DNA of 64,000 nt from Streptomyces cellostaticus (GTDB taxonomy: Bacteria; Actinomycetota; Actinomycetes; Streptomycetales; Streptomycetaceae): assembly GCF_001513965.1 (NCBI RefSeq), contig NZ_KQ948030.1:1-64000 (forward strand). Reading direction: 5' to 3'. Positions 32,829-41,955 of this stretch are shown here, one piece after another; within the stretch, counting starts at the first letter, position 1; every line of letters starts with the position of its first letter. The notes below the pieces were generated by a model that worked only from the letters and a program-made list of their open reading frames with translations, was not told where the DNA came from and made no database searches. Position numbers and translations under genes: made by a program.

Positions 32829-35800
32829 TCACGCTGCCGGTACCGGGCCGAGCTGCCCGTCGACGAACTGGGCCAGCGCGCGGACCGTGGGGTGGTCGTG
32901 GGTGAGGGAGGCCGGCAGGGCCAGCCGGAAGGTCTGCTCCAGGGCGGCCTTGACCTGCTGGGCCATCAGGGAGTCCAGGCCCAGCGACACGAATTCGGTG
33001 GACACGTCCAGCTCGTCGCCCTCCTCCAGGTGCAGGACGGCGGCGACCTTCTCGCGGACCACGCCGGTGACGGTGGTGAGGCGTTCCGCCGCAGGCAGTG
33101 CGGCCAGCGCCGTGAGGTCGAGGCCGGTGCCGTCGTCGTCGGGGGTCTGCCGGGCGAGCCGGTCGTAGAACAGGTCGCCGGTGACGCTGCCCGCCACATA
33201 GCGGTCCCAGTCGAACTCGCCGACGATCCGCTGGGTGCGCGGCCGGCCCCACAGCCGGGCCAGGGTGTCCAGGGCCCGGGTCGGGGAGAAGAAGCGGACG
33301 CCGCTGCGTTCGATCTCCTGGCTGAGGTGCTCTTCCAGGCGGGCCGACATGCCGACCCGGGCCCAGGCGCCCCAGTTCACCGAGAGCCCCGGCACCCCGC
33401 GCCGGCTGCGCCACTCGGCGAGCGCGTCGAGGGCGGCGCTGGCGGCGGCGTAGTGGCCCTGGGTGGCGCCGCCGAGGACGGAGGCGATGGAGGAGTAGGT
33501 GACGAAGAACTCCAGGTCGGGGAAGGAGTTCTCGGCGGCCTCGTGCAGCAGCCAGCCGCCGTAGGCCTTCGCCGCGAGCTGGGCGTCGATCGACTCCCAG
33601 GTCAGCTCGGAGATCAGCTTCTTGTCGTAGGAGCCGGCGGCGTGCACGATCCCGCCGAGCGGGTACGGGCCCGCCGCGAGGTGCCGTACCAGGCGCTGGA
33701 CGTCCTGCGCGCAAGAGATGTCGGCGCGTACGACGTCGATCTCGGCGTCGGCGGCGAGGTCGGCGAGCAGCGGTGAGGCCTCCTCGGTGGCCCGGCCGCT
33801 GCGGCTGACCAGGGTCAGGTGCCGGGCGCCGAGGGCGGCCAGTTTGCGGGCGGTGACCAGGCCGAGGCCGCCGAGGCCGCCGGTGACCAGGTAGGTGCGG
33901 TCGGGGCGGAGTCCGGCCGGGCCCTCGTCCACGGGGTCGGTCTGCTCCTCGGCCGGGTCCTCGGGCAGCGTCACCCAGGTCCGTCCCGCCGGGTCGGACA
34001 GGGCGGTGCGCAGGGCCTCGCCGGTCTCGTCCAGCCGGAAGCGGGGCGCGGTGTCGTCGGAGCCGGTGGCGTGGACGACGGCCACCGCGGGGACGGTGAG
34101 CGTGGAGCGGAAGGTGCCGTCGTGCCGGACGAGGACCTCGTCGCCGGGCTCGAAGCCGGTGCCGCCGGCGGCGGCGAGGACCGTGCCGCGGGCCAGCCGG
34201 CCGAGCAGCGGCGGGGGTTCCTCCTCGGCCGCGTCCTCTTGCGCACGCTCGGCGCGGCCGGTGTCCAGGGCGGTGCGGGCGTCCTCGGCGGTCAGGCCGA
34301 CGGCGTGCACGCGGACCTGGACCTCCTCGGCCTGGGGCGCCCGCTCGGTGACCGGGGCCAGGGCCAGGTCGGAGAGGTCGCCGGAGTCGGGGGCACGCAG
34401 TTCGAAGCCGCCGCTCCAGGTGAGCGTGGAGTCACCGGCGAGCAGCCGGCGCACATAGCGGCGGCCCGGGCGGTGGGCGACCTGGTACTCACCGGGCGGC
34501 TCGGCCCGCCACTCGTCGGCCAGCGGGGCGAGACCGCTGCCCGGGGCGAGGTCCACGAGGGTCGCCCGGTACTGCGGGTACTCGGTCAGCAGCACCCGGC
34601 CGAAGCCCCACAGGGTGGCGGCGCCGAGGTGCCCGCCGTCCCCGGCCGGGTCACCGGGCAGCCACTGGGCGCCCTCGGTGACCAGCCACAGCCGGGGCGG
34701 CCGGGACGTGCCTGCGGCGTCCAACGCGCCGATGAGGCTGAGGAGTTCGCGGTAGTTGTCCTCGCACTCGGCGCGCAGCCGGCCGGCCGACATCGGCGCC
34801 GGGAGCTGCCGCCAGATCCGGCAGACGCCGGTGAGAGTGGGGTCCTCCAGGGCGGCCTTGAGGTCGGTGAGGTCGGGCAGCCAGGTGACCTTCAGACCGG
34901 GCTCGGCGGCGAGTTCGGCGGCGCGGACGGCGGACGGGTCGATCAGGAGGACGTGCCGGGCCGGCGCGTGCTCCTTGGCGGGCAGGGCCCGGCGCACCCA
35001 GTCGGGGCGGTGCAGGAACTGGCGGCGGCCGCTGCGGCCCTCGGGGCGGGCCATGCGGACGCCGAGCAGCTCGGCGACCGGGTCGCCGTTCTCCAGCAGC
35101 AGCACGTCGGCCAGGCGCCGGTCCTGGTCGCCGCGGATCCGGGCGAGGACGCGCAGCATCTCGCCGCGCGGCTTGCGGAAGTGCCGTACGGAGGCGATCT
35201 CGCGCGGCACGAACACCGGGCCCTCGGGGTCGAGGACGACCAGGGCCTGGACGGCGGCCTCCAGCAGTTCGGCCGGGACGTGCTCGACGGCGGTGGCGTC
35301 GCGGCCGGTGAGCTCGCCGGTGACCAGACCGTCCCCGTGCCGGGCGGCGCGCAGCAGCAGCCGCATCCGGGGGCCCTGCGGGCGGCCGACGGAGGCGAGG
35401 TCGGTGTAGATGTCCTCGTCGTCGATCTGCTGCCCGGCCGGAGCGAGCGTGGCGTCCAGTTCCGCCAGTTCCGATACGGGGACGAGGGGTTCGCGTTCGG
35501 CGGCGACGACGGCGGTGGCGTGCAGGTTCTCCTCGCCGCCGACGACCGTGAACACCTCCACCTCGGCGCCGCCGCCCGGGCGCGGCCGCCAGCGGGTGGT
35601 CAGTGCGGTCACGGTCTCGGCGGGCAGCTCCAGCGGGGCGAGCAGCAACAGGTCGCGGACGGCGGAGCGGGCATGGCCCTGGACCGCGTCCTGGACGGCG
35701 AGCAGCAGGTCGACGTAGGCACCGGCCGGCAAAGCGGTGCGGCCGCCGTCGGCGAGGTCGGCGAGCGCGCCGAGTTCCTCGGTGGTGAACTCCGCGTTGA

Positions 35801-38525
35801 ACTCCCGTACTCCGCTGGCGAACCGCTCCTCGATGCCGAGCAGCAGGTGGCGTGCGGTGCCGTTCGCGGCGGAGCGGCGGGGGGTGGCGGAGGGCAGCCA
35901 GTAGCGCTTGCGCTGGAAGGCGTAGGTCGGCAGGTCGACGCGGGCGGGGGCGGGGTGGCCGGCGTGGTAGCCGTCCCAGGAGACGGCCAGGCCGTCCGCG
36001 TAGTAGCCGGCCAGCGCGGTGAGGGTGGTCGCGGTGGTGGTGTCGCGGCGGCGCAGGCTGGCCAGCCACAGGTGGTCCTCGACCGTGACGCTGCGCCGGG
36101 CGAGCGCGGTGAGCCCGGCCTGCGGGCCGACCTCGATCAGGGCGTGCCGGCCGCGCTTGGCGACGGCCCGGATGCCGTCGAGGAAGCGGACGGGTTCGCC
36201 GATGTGCCGCACCCAGTAGTCCGGGTCGCCGATCTCGCGGAACCGGGCGAGGCGTCCGGTGACGTTGGAGATGAGGCTGATCTTCGGCTCGTGGAAGGTG
36301 ATGCCGTCGAGGGCGGCGCGGAAGTCGTCGTAGACCTCGGCCATCAGGGGCGAGTGGAAGGCGTGCGAGACCTTCAGGCGTTCGACGCGGACGCCCTGCT
36401 CGGTGAAGCGGGCGACGACCTCCTCCAGGGCGGCGGTGGCGCCCGAGATCACCGTCTGGTCGACGGCGTTGATCCCGGCCAGCGCCAGGTCGGCGTGGCC
36501 CTCCAGCAGCGGGGCGACCTCCTCGACGGGCGCGTTGATCGCGGCCATGCCGCCCTCGGCGCGCACGGCCTGCATCAACCGGCCGCGGGCGGCGACCAGC
36601 TTGACGGCGTCGGGCAGGCTGAACAGTCCGGCGACGGCGGCGGCGACGACCTCGCCGATGCTGTGCCCGATGAGCACGTTCGGGCGCACGCCCCAGGCCA
36701 TCCACTGCTGGGCGAGGGCGTACTCCAGGGTGAACAGGGCGGGCTGGGTGTACTCGGTGCGGTCGATGGCCTCGGGGTCGGCGGCGGTGCCGAGCAGCAG
36801 CTCGCGCACGGAACGGCCGAGGTGAGGGGCGAACAGCCGGTCGCACTCGTCCACCCGGTCGCGGAAGACGGGGAAGGCCGCGTAGAGGGCGGCGCCCATG
36901 CCGGCGTACTGAGAGCCCTGGCCGGTGAACATGAACGCGGTCTTGCGGATACCGGAGGGCCCCTCGTGCTCCTGCTCGGCGGCCCGGTCGAGGAGCTTGA
37001 CCAGCGCGGCGCGGTCGGCGACCGGCGCGGCGACGCGGTAGGGGTGGTGGGCGCGGGTGGTGTTGGCGCTGTGGCACAGCGCCGCCAGGGAGAGGTCCGG
37101 CTGGTCCTCCACCAACTGCCGGTATTCCGCCGCCAGTTCGCGCAGGGCGGTGGCGTTCTTCGCGGACAGGGTGAACAGCGGTGCGGCTCCGGTGGACTCC
37201 GGTACGGAAGGCTGTTCGGGCGCCTGCTCCAGCACCACCGCGCCGATGGTCCCGGCGAAGCCGAAGCTGTTGACGACCGCCCGCCTGACCTCGGCCTCCC
37301 ACGGCTCGCAGGCGGTGGGCACCCGCACCGGGTAGAGGTCCCAGGGGATGCGCCCGGAGGGCGTGTCGAGGTTGATGTGCGGATAGATCGTGGCCGAGCG
37401 CAGCTGGAGCACCGACTTGATGACGCCGACGATGCCGGAGGCGGGCTCCATGTGACCGAGGTTGGTCTTGACCGAACCGACCAGCACCGGCCGGTCCTTG
37501 GTGTGGGAGTCGACGAACACGTCGCCGATGGCGCCGAACTCGATGGGGTCACCGAGCGGGGTGCCGGTGCCGTGCGCCTCGACGTACTGGATGTCCTCGG
37601 GCGCGAGGCGGGCGGCGGCCAGCGCGCTGCGGATCACCTTCTCCTGGGCGGGGCCGTTGGGCACGGTCAGGCCGGCGCTGTCGCCGTCCTGGCCGACGGC
37701 GGTGCCGCGCACCAGGGCGAGGATCCGGTCGCCGTCGCGCTCGGCGTCGGAGAGCCGCTTGAGGACGACGATGCCGCAGCCCTCGGCGCGCGCGTAGCCG
37801 TCGGCGGCCTCGTCGAAGGTCTTGCACCGCCCGTCCGGGGCCAGCATCTGGGCGTTGGAGAACATCACCGGGATGCGGGGGTGGTGCAGGGCGTTGACAC
37901 CGCCGCACAGCGCGATGTCGCTCTCGCCCGCGCGCAGCGCCTGCACGGCGAGGTGCAGGGCGACCAGGGAGGAGGAGCAGGCGGTGTCGACGCTCATGCT
38001 CGGGCCGCGCCAGCCGAGGAAGTAGGACAGCCGGCCCGAGAGCGGGAACATGGTGATGCCGGAGGCCAGGTGGCCGTCCATCTCCTCGTACGGCAGCGAG
38101 TCCAGCTCCAGGGCGTAGTCGATGGAGCTGGCGCCGATGTACACGCCGCCGTTGCCGCGGCGCAGCGGCGCCGGGTCGATGCCCGCATGCTCCAGGGCCT
38201 GCCAGGCGGTCTCCAGCAGCAGCCGCTGCTGGGGGTCCATGTAGCGGGCTTCCTTCGGGGAGATGTTGAAGAAGCCGGCGTCGAACAGGTCGATACGGTC
38301 GAGGAATCCGCCGCCCGAGGCGTGGATCTTGCCCTTGTCGTCGGGTCCCTCGGGGGTGAACGCCTCGACGTCCCAGCGGTCCCGGGGTATCGGGCCGATT
38401 CCGCTGCGGCCCTCCCTCAGGAAGGCGTCGAACTCGTCGGGCGAGCCGCTGCCGCCGGGGAACCGCAGACCGATTCCGACGATCGCGACCGGCTCGGGCG
38501 CCTGCTCTGATTCCGTACGCGGCAT
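32829..38525 (-). CDS. Single-module type I polyketide synthase, KS-AT-DH*-(ER remnant)-KR-ACP, 1898 aa
   Basis: KS residues 10-430 with Cys183 (DTACSSS), His318 (EAHGTGT) and His358 (NLGHME). AT 530-850 with GHSIGE (Ser622) and HAFH at 721-724, which predicts malonyl-CoA. A DH-like region at about 890-1165 lacks the catalytic HxxxG motif. At about 1400-1480 there is only the GroES-like half of an ER/MDR domain. KR: TGGLGGLG at 1548-1555, Ser1679, Tyr1692. ACP Ser1852 (GLDSL). No thioesterase domain. So one extension with malonate and ketoreduction is expected. The ACP gene 11 bp upstream and ligase/TE genes downstream complete the operon. Confidence 0.93.
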   Translation of the reverse strand: MPRTESEQAPEPVAIVGIGLRFPGGSGSPDEFDAFLREGRSGIGPIPRDRWDVEAFTPEGPDDKGKIHASGGGFLDRIDLFDAGFFNISPKEARYMDPQQRLLLETAWQALEHAGIDPAPLRRGNGGVYIGASSIDYALELDSLPYEEMDGHLASGITMFPLSGRLSYFLGWRGPSMSVDTACSSSLVALHLAVQALRAGESDIALCGGVNALHHPRIPVMFSNAQMLAPDGRCKTFDEAADGYARAEGCGIVVLKRLSDAERDGDRILALVRGTAVGQDGDSAGLTVPNGPAQEKVIRSALAAARLAPEDIQYVEAHGTGTPLGDPIEFGAIGDVFVDSHTKDRPVLVGSVKTNLGHMEPASGIVGVIKSVLQLRSATIYPHINLDTPSGRIPWDLYPVRVPTACEPWEAEVRRAVVNSFGFAGTIGAVVLEQAPEQPSVPESTGAAPLFTLSAKNATALRELAAEYRQLVEDQPDLSLAALCHSANTTRAHHPYRVAAPVADRAALVKLLDRAAEQEHEGPSGIRKTAFMFTGQGSQYAGMGAALYAAFPVFRDRVDECDRLFAPHLGRSVRELLLGTAADPEAIDRTEYTQPALFTLEYALAQQWMAWGVRPNVLIGHSIGEVVAAAVAGLFSLPDAVKLVAARGRLMQAVRAEGGMAAINAPVEEVAPLLEGHADLALAGINAVDQTVISGATAALEEVVARFTEQGVRVERLKVSHAFHSPLMAEVYDDFRAALDGITFHEPKISLISNVTGRLARFREIGDPDYWVRHIGEPVRFLDGIRAVAKRGRHALIEVGPQAGLTALARRSVTVEDHLWLASLRRRDTTTATTLTALAGYYADGLAVSWDGYHAGHPAPARVDLPTYAFQRKRYWLPSATPRRSAANGTARHLLLGIEERFASGVREFNAEFTTEELGALADLADGGRTALPAGAYVDLLLAVQDAVQGHARSAVRDLLLLAPLELPAETVTALTTRWRPRPGGGAEVEVFTVVGGEENLHATAVVAAEREPLVPVSELAELDATLAPAGQQIDDEDIYTDLASVGRPQGPRMRLLLRAARHGDGLVTGELTGRDATAVEHVPAELLEAAVQALVVLDPEGPVFVPREIASVRHFRKPRGEMLRVLARIRGDQDRRLADVLLLENGDPVAELLGVRMARPEGRSGRRQFLHRPDWVRRALPAKEHAPARHVLLIDPSAVRAAELAAEPGLKVTWLPDLTDLKAALEDPTLTGVCRIWRQLPAPMSAGRLRAECEDNYRELLSLIGALDAAGTSRPPRLWLVTEGAQWLPGDPAGDGGHLGAATLWGFGRVLLTEYPQYRATLVDLAPGSGLAPLADEWRAEPPGEYQVAHRPGRRYVRRLLAGDSTLTWSGGFELRAPDSGDLSDLALAPVTERAPQAEEVQVRVHAVGLTAEDARTALDTGRAERAQEDAAEEEPPPLLGRLARGTVLAAAGGTGFEPGDEVLVRHDGTFRSTLTVPAVAVVHATGSDDTAPRFRLDETGEALRTALSDPAGRTWVTLPEDPAEEQTDPVDEGPAGLRPDRTYLVTGGLGGLGLVTARKLAALGARHLTLVSRSGRATEEASPLLADLAADAEIDVVRADISCAQDVQRLVRHLAAGPYPLGGIVHAAGSYDKKLISELTWESIDAQLAAKAYGGWLLHEAAENSFPDLEFFVTYSSIASVLGGATQGHYAAASAALDALAEWRSRRGVPGLSVNWGAWARVGMSARLEEHLSQEIERSGVRFFSPTRALDTLARLWGRPRTQRIVGEFDWDRYVAGSVTGDLFYDRLARQTPDDDGTGLDLTALAALPAAERLTTVTGVVREKVAAVLHLEEGDELDVSTEFVSLGLDSLMAQQVKAALEQTFRLALPASLTHDHPTVRALAQFVDGQLGPVPAA

Positions 38526-38536
38526 GGAACGACTCC

Positions 38537-38836
38537 TCAGCTTTCCTGAATGGCCTGGGTCAGGTGGTCCACGAGGTGGGCGATCGTCGGCTCGTTGAAG
38601 AGCACGTTGACGTTGATCGACAGGTCCAGGAGCTGCTCCAGGCTCTGCCGTATCTCGGTCAGCCGCAGCGAGGTGAGGCCGAGATCGAAATAGCTGACGT
38701 CGAGGGGAAGATCCTCTGAATCGTCCATGAGGAGAACGACCTTGAATTTCTCCAGGACGATTGTCTCGATTTCTTCCGCGAGTTCGCTGCGCGGCAGGTC
38801 GCGCAGTCGCTCGATCGTGCTGTCGACAGGTGGCAT
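38537..38836 (-). CDS. Discrete acyl carrier protein with GLTSL motif, 99 aa
   Basis: Four-helix carrier protein with the phosphopantetheine site FDLGLTSLRL (Ser after Thr instead of the common Asp), as in some PKS-associated ACPs. First gene of the PKS operon. ATG 38836 gives the expected ACP size; upstream in-frame codons give an implausible basic N-terminus. The TCAG box ends at 38857, so a -10 at about 38848-38843 would put the transcript start at or next to the ATG: probably a leaderless mRNA. Confidence 0.85.
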   Translation of the reverse strand: MPPVDSTIERLRDLPRSELAEEIETIVLEKFKVVLLMDDSEDLPLDVSYFDLGLTSLRLTEIRQSLEQLLDLSINVNVLFNEPTIAHLVDHLTQAIQES

Positions 38837-38856
38837 GCCGTCATGCAAGCAGCGCC

Positions 38857-38874
38857 GGCTGACGCACCGCTGAC
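38857..38874 (-). promoter_or_regulatory. SARP-type repeat pair, PKS operon
   Basis: Minus-strand TCAGCGG (38874-38868) and TCAGCCG (38863-38857), 11-bp period, back-to-back with the plus-strand box at 38910. Confidence 0.65.
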
Positions 38875-38909
38875 GACCGCGGGCCGCCGGGTTGGCCGGA
38901 TCGAGCCGG

Positions 38910-38938
38910 TCAGTCACGTGTCAGCGCGGGGTCAGATT
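38910..38938 (+). promoter_or_regulatory. SARP-type triple repeat, azoxy core operon
   Basis: TCAGTCA (38910), TCAGCGC (38921), TCAGATT (38932), exact 11-bp period; CAGGCT at 38946-38951 is a possible -10 for the operon starting at 38997. Confidence 0.75.
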
Positions 38939-38996
38939 CCGCTGCCAGGCTCGCATTGCTTCAAGAAATCCACACGCCATATCCGAAAGGCTGAAG

Positions 38997-40628
38997 ATGC
39001 TTCGCGAAGCCGCGCAGGAGGAGAGTGCTGAGGCACCTTCCGGATTGAAGAGTTACGACCTCTACATCGCGGGCAAGGACGTCGCCGGGGACGGATGGGT
39101 CTACACCGTCAGCGGGCGTTCCCTGCTCGAAGACGTGTTCACCAGCGTGAGCCTGAAGCGCTCCCTCGAACAGGACCCGGAGTCCGAGGCGGCCAAGCAC
39201 CCCTACGTCGTCGGGCGCTGCGCGATCGCGGACGACTCCGCCATCGACCTGGCCACCCAGGCGGCCGCAGCGGCCGCCCCCGACTGGGCGGCCGTACCGC
39301 TGGAGCGGCGGATGCAGCTGGGCACCCGCTTCCGCGAGGAACTGATCAAGCACCAGGACGAGTTCCTGCGGATGCTGGTCGCCGAGTCCCACCCGGTGAA
39401 GCTGGCCCGCTGGGAGCTGAGCTGCCTGCTGCAGATCTACGCGCCCGGCTCCCTGCGCTGGTACCTGAAGCAGATGCGGGTCGAGAAGGAGTACAACGGC
39501 CGCAAGCTGATCCTGCACCGCCAGCCGGACGGCGTGGTCGCCTTCAACCCGCCGCAGAACGCCCCGCTGCCCAGCGCTGCCCTGAGCGTGCTGGCCCTCA
39601 TGGCGGGCAACGCCGTGGTGGTGCGGGCGCCGCGCAGCATCGCGCTGTCCACCATGTGGCTGCTGCGCGACATCGTCGCCCCGCTGCTGGAGGAGGCCGA
39701 CGCGCCGGCCGGGGTGCTCAACGCGGTGTGCTCCAACCCCAAGCAGACCATGGACCGCTGGATCGCCGACCCGCTGATCAACGACATCTTCTACATCGGC
39801 GGCAGCCAGGAGGGCCTGCGGTTCGAGCAGAGCTGCGTGGCGCACGGCAAGAAGCCGATCCTCGAGCTGGCCGGCAACGACGGCATCGTGGTGTGGAAGG
39901 ACGCCGACCTGAAGTGGGCGGCCGAGGCCATCACGGAGGCCTTCTACGGTTCCGGGCAGATCTGCATGGTGCCCAACTACGTGCTGGTCCACCCCGAGAT
40001 CGCCGAGGCGCTGATCGCCGAGGTCAAGGAGCAGGTCAAGGGCATCAAGCCGGGCCTGCCCGAGGAGGAGGACGTCCTGCTGTCGCCGGTCAGGCGCAGC
40101 GAGCGGTTCTTCCGGCTGCTGCGTCAGGCGCTGGACAACGGCGCCGAGCTGGTCACCGGCGGCCACCGCACCGAGGTCGACGGCACGGTCTCCGAGACGG
40201 GTGTCTTCCTGCAGCCGACGGTGGTGCGGGTGGACGGCCTGGACCGGGCGCGGACCTACGACGTGGTCCGGGAGGAGACGTTCTTCCCGCTGGTCCCGAT
40301 CGTGGTCGCCGAACGCGACAACGACGACGCCCTGCTCGAAGCGTTCCTGCAGTTCGTCAACAGCAACGACTACGGGCTGCGCAACTCCCTGTGGTCGCGC
40401 TCGGACCATGTCATCGAGACCTTCGTGCGGCGCACGGTCAACGGCGGCCTGCTGAAGATCAACGACTCCCACATCGGCTTCCTGCCGTACCTGCCGAGCC
40501 ACGGCGGCACCGGCCGCACCGGCGGCGCCTTCGGCGAGGCCAACTACCCGATGCTCAAGACCTCCCACGTCCAGGGAGTCAGCATCGCCCGCGACGTGAG
40601 CCCGTACGACGCGGTCTTCGGCGCCTGA
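38997..40628 (+). CDS. Aldehyde dehydrogenase-family acyl-thioester reductase, 543 aa
   Basis: ALDH fold with catalytic Glu290 (ILELAGND) and Cys323 (GSGQICMVPNY). The adenosine-ribose Lys of classic ALDHs is replaced (VVVRAPRS). In this operon an acyl-CoA or acyl-ACP reductase that yields a fatty aldehyde for the aminotransferase two genes on is the most sensible role; oxidation of an aldehyde is the alternative. The start at ATG 38997 follows GAAAGG. It is the first gene of a long operon driven by the TCAG box at 38910. Confidence 0.82.
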   Translation: MLREAAQEESAEAPSGLKSYDLYIAGKDVAGDGWVYTVSGRSLLEDVFTSVSLKRSLEQDPESEAAKHPYVVGRCAIADDSAIDLATQAAAAAAPDWAAVPLERRMQLGTRFREELIKHQDEFLRMLVAESHPVKLARWELSCLLQIYAPGSLRWYLKQMRVEKEYNGRKLILHRQPDGVVAFNPPQNAPLPSAALSVLALMAGNAVVVRAPRSIALSTMWLLRDIVAPLLEEADAPAGVLNAVCSNPKQTMDRWIADPLINDIFYIGGSQEGLRFEQSCVAHGKKPILELAGNDGIVVWKDADLKWAAEAITEAFYGSGQICMVPNYVLVHPEIAEALIAEVKEQVKGIKPGLPEEEDVLLSPVRRSERFFRLLRQALDNGAELVTGGHRTEVDGTVSETGVFLQPTVVRVDGLDRARTYDVVREETFFPLVPIVVAERDNDDALLEAFLQFVNSNDYGLRNSLWSRSDHVIETFVRRTVNGGLLKINDSHIGFLPYLPSHGGTGRTGGAFGEANYPMLKTSHVQGVSIARDVSPYDAVFGA

Positions 40629-40657
40629 CCACACCCAGTCTCCTGCGGAGGTTTCCC

Positions 40658-41800
40658 GTGCGTTCCCTCGATGCTGCCCGGACCGTCTGCGAGCGGTTCC
40701 ACCCCGGACTGCTCAAGGAGCTGGACCGGATTCCCTACGCCGAGCGGGAGCGGCCCGGCAGCCCGGTGATCGACCTCTTCCGCATCCACGGCGGGGTCGG
40801 CCTGCTCATACCCGAGGCCTACGGCGGCCACGGCGCCGCCCCGCTCGAGGCGCTGCGGGTCCAGCTCGCCCTCGGCGCGCTCTCGCCGTCACTGGTCGCG
40901 GCCGTGTCCATGCACCACTTCACCGCCGCCATGCTGTACTCGCTGGCGGTCAAGTCGGGCCGGCTCACCGGCGCGCAGACCGAGCTGCTGCACCGGATCG
41001 TGCCCGAGCAGCAGGTGATGGCCTCCGGCTGGGCCGAGGGCCGTACCGCGCAGAACATCCTGAAGCCGGCCGTGACCGCGCGCCCGGTGGAGGGCGGGTT
41101 CCTGCTGTCCGGGTCGAAGAAGCCGTGCAGCCTGTCCCGTTCGATGAGCCTGCTGACCGCGTCCATCGCGATTCACGGTGAGGACGGCGGCGAGCCGGAG
41201 CTGGCGCTCGCGATCGTCCCGGCCCGTGCGCCCGGCATGTCCGTGCACCCGTTCTGGGGCAACGACCTGCTGGCCGGCGCGGAGAGCGAGGAGGTCCGGC
41301 TGGAGGACGTGTTCGTCCCCGCCGAGATGGTCGTACGGGCCGGCGCCGACGACCCGACGCGCCTGGACGACCTCCAGTCGGCCGGGTTCGTGTGGTTCGA
41401 GATGCTGATCTCCGCCGGGTACGCGGGCGCTGCCGCTGCGCTGGTGGAACAGGTGCTTGAGCGCAAGCGGGGCGGCGCCGAGGAGCGGGCCGCGCTCGCC
41501 GTCGACATGGAGGCCGCGCTCGCCCTGCTGGAGGGCGTGGCCCGCGGCACGGGGTCCGAGCCCGGCGACGAGGAGTCGGTGGCGCGGGTGCTGGTCGCCC
41601 GGTACGCGGTGCAGAACGCCTTGCCGGACATCGTCGGGCGGGCGCTGGAGCTGCTCGGCGGGCTTGAGTTCATCAGCAACTCCGCGAGCGCGCAGATCGC
41701 TGCCGCTACTCGAGCCCTTGCCTTTCATCCGCCGTCCCGCATCGGCGCGGCGGAACCGCTGCTCGCGTACTTCGGCGGAGGCGCGCTGGTCCTGGCGTAG
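40658..41800 (+). CDS. ACAD-fold flavin N-hydroxylase, VlmH-like, 380 aa
   Basis: Acyl-CoA dehydrogenase superfamily: LFRIHGGVGLLIPEAYGGHG, HHFTAAMLY, VMASGWAEGRTAQNIL, FLLSGSKKPCSLSRSMSL, and a C-terminal helical bundle. The usual CoA-dehydrogenase catalytic motifs are not evident. Isobutylamine N-hydroxylase VlmH of the valanimycin pathway belongs to this superfamily and uses FADH2 from a reductase, and a flavin reductase gene is in this operon. Predicted reaction: alkylamine to alkylhydroxylamine. GTG 40658 follows GCGGAGG. Confidence 0.78.
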   Translation: MRSLDAARTVCERFHPGLLKELDRIPYAERERPGSPVIDLFRIHGGVGLLIPEAYGGHGAAPLEALRVQLALGALSPSLVAAVSMHHFTAAMLYSLAVKSGRLTGAQTELLHRIVPEQQVMASGWAEGRTAQNILKPAVTARPVEGGFLLSGSKKPCSLSRSMSLLTASIAIHGEDGGEPELALAIVPARAPGMSVHPFWGNDLLAGAESEEVRLEDVFVPAEMVVRAGADDPTRLDDLQSAGFVWFEMLISAGYAGAAAALVEQVLERKRGGAEERAALAVDMEAALALLEGVARGTGSEPGDEESVARVLVARYAVQNALPDIVGRALELLGGLEFISNSASAQIAAATRALAFHPPSRIGAAEPLLAYFGGGALVLA

Positions 41801-41820
41801 AGCTCGGTCGGAAGAGCCGA

Positions 41821-41905
41821 GTGGGCGGCTGCGGGCCAGATGTGGCTGGTCGCGCCCACGCGGCGGAGCCGCACAGCAACACGGCCCCGCGTCCCTATGG
41901 GGCGC
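41821..41905. repeat. Dispersed Streptomyces intergenic repeat (GTGGCTGGTCGCGC type)
   Basis: Shares GTGGCTGGTCGCGC with 48371-48384 and continues into a hairpin-rich tail ending GGGGCGC. Sits inside the core operon between the N-hydroxylase and aminotransferase genes. Confidence 0.6.
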
Positions 41906-41955
41906 TGCACCCCACCGGCGTTATGACCCACCCACCCCTTTGGAGTGAGCGACAC

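Noticed and set aside
33819..38510. 1563-codon plus-strand open frame opposite the PKS
   Set aside because: Mirror of the PKS codon bias; no motifs, while the minus frame has complete KS, AT, KR and ACP signatures.
38892..38996. Upstream 35-codon extension of the ALDH-family gene
   Set aside because: It covers the SARP repeats and -10 region. The ATG at 38997 has a good ribosome site.
41821..41955. Upstream extension of the aminotransferase frame
   Set aside because: It runs through a dispersed intergenic repeat. GTG 41956 has GGAG at the right distance and the extension is not conserved-looking.
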